Positions 63,946 through 64,000 of a stretch of DNA of 64,000 nucleotides are shown one piece after another (position 1 is the first letter of the stretch; each line of letters begins with the position of its first letter). The position numbers were made by a program, and so were the translations under genes. Under the pieces are notes generated by a model, which saw nothing but the letters and a program-made list of their open reading frames with translations, was not told the origin of the DNA and did not search any database. Location: positions 43,414 to 107,413 of the forward strand of contig NZ_CANLYD010000023.1 in the NCBI RefSeq assembly GCF_947495315.1. The letters are read 5' to 3'. Source of the DNA: an uncultured Aquimarina sp. GTDB lineage: Bacteria; Bacteroidota; Bacteroidia; Flavobacteriales; Flavobacteriaceae.

Positions 63946-64000
63946 ATGCGAATAATCGAGATTAACGGAAATAAATTTTCAAATATGAAAGGATTCTATC
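63946..64000 (+). CDS. cassette 23: probable barstar-family inhibitor (truncated by window end)
   Basis: Only 18 codons are visible: MRIIEINGNKFSNMKGFY. This matches the usual opening of barstar-family proteins, cytoplasmic inhibitors that bind barnase-type RNases. ATG is 20 bases into the cassette, which opens GTTGTGCTTAA at 63926. The assignment rests on a short stretch. Confidence 0.45.
   Translation, partial: MRIIEINGNKFSNMKGFY

Larger units (their letters stand above)
43955..64000 (+). mobile_element. integron-like cassette array, at least 23 cassettes
   Basis: From 43976 to the window end the DNA is built of units that start GTT(N6-7) and end with the reverse complement plus AAC, joined by palindromic sites AAC...GTT. 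22 such sites and 23 gene-bearing units are visible, plus three copies of a 276-bp spacerless element. All genes are on the plus strand. This matches integron architecture, where the cassette's first bases pair with its attC R'' box. It continues past the window end. Confidence 0.85.

Noticed and set aside
43955..64000. Array as a simple run of genes with REP-type intergenic repeats
   Set aside because: REP-like elements would not explain why the bases just inside each unit are private to that unit yet complementary between its two ends.

Overview
The window looks like chromosome of a marine Bacteroidetes bacterium of the Flavobacteriaceae, possibly Aquimarina or a close relative (an inference from gene content). 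It is AT-rich. Several secreted enzymes end in a type IX secretion (T9SS) sorting domain, there is a VgrG/PAAR-like effector set, and proteins are matched to flavobacterial families from memory.

Layout. 1-5.9 kb, minus strand: a type VI secretion tip and effector cluster (VgrG, an unknown protein, a PAAR-like protein fused to an M23 peptidase, a lipoprotein, a VasX-like toxin cut by the window edge). 6.6-19 kb: secreted polysaccharide and protein degraders (GH13 alpha-amylase with three starch-binding modules, GH10 xylanase with CBM6, a metzincin-like protease) around a UvrD-type helicase. 19-29 kb: housekeeping and accessory genes (DsrE-like, M20 amidohydrolase, FMN glutamate synthase-like, two AraC regulators, a dienelactone hydrolase-like protein, a YkgJ cysteine-cluster protein, an S41 protease). 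29-36 kb: two more copies of the T9SS metalloprotease, one of them a mosaic of the other two. 36-42 kb: patatin, M1 aminopeptidase, recG.

42.2-64 kb is the unusual part. A tyrosine recombinase gene (42743-43927) sits beside a 33-nt perfect palindrome and is followed by a short attI-like junction. After that at least 23 gene cassettes run head to tail, all on the plus strand. Each cassette begins with GTT plus about 6-7 bases and ends with the exact or nearly exact reverse complement plus AAC. Cassettes are separated by imperfect-palindrome sites of 60-190 bp that run AAC...GTT. These are attC-like by architecture and fall into a few families (A about 160 bp, B about 165 bp, C 60 bp, D about 185 bp, and singletons). 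This is the anatomy of a chromosomal integron. However, the adjacent recombinase lacks, by eye, the extra segment typical of IntI before the HxxR box and is co-directional with the array. A 276-bp GC-richer element made of two nested cassette-like units, with no attC-like spacer after either unit, occurs three times, apparently identically, at cassette boundaries.

Cassette cargo is mostly short and unknown: lipoproteins, zinc ribbons, small membrane proteins, immunity-like proteins. Recognisable members are a HAD phosphatase-like protein, an HD-domain protein, a short adenylate kinase, a Coq4-like protein, an outer-membrane barrel, a MORN/YwqK repeat protein and a probable barstar cut by the window end. 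Several starts lie within about 10-40 bases of the cassette edge and many are TTG or GTG. Two stop codons are formed by the cassette-end sequence itself.

No tRNA, rRNA or CRISPR array was seen. All similarity statements are from reading, not from database searches.
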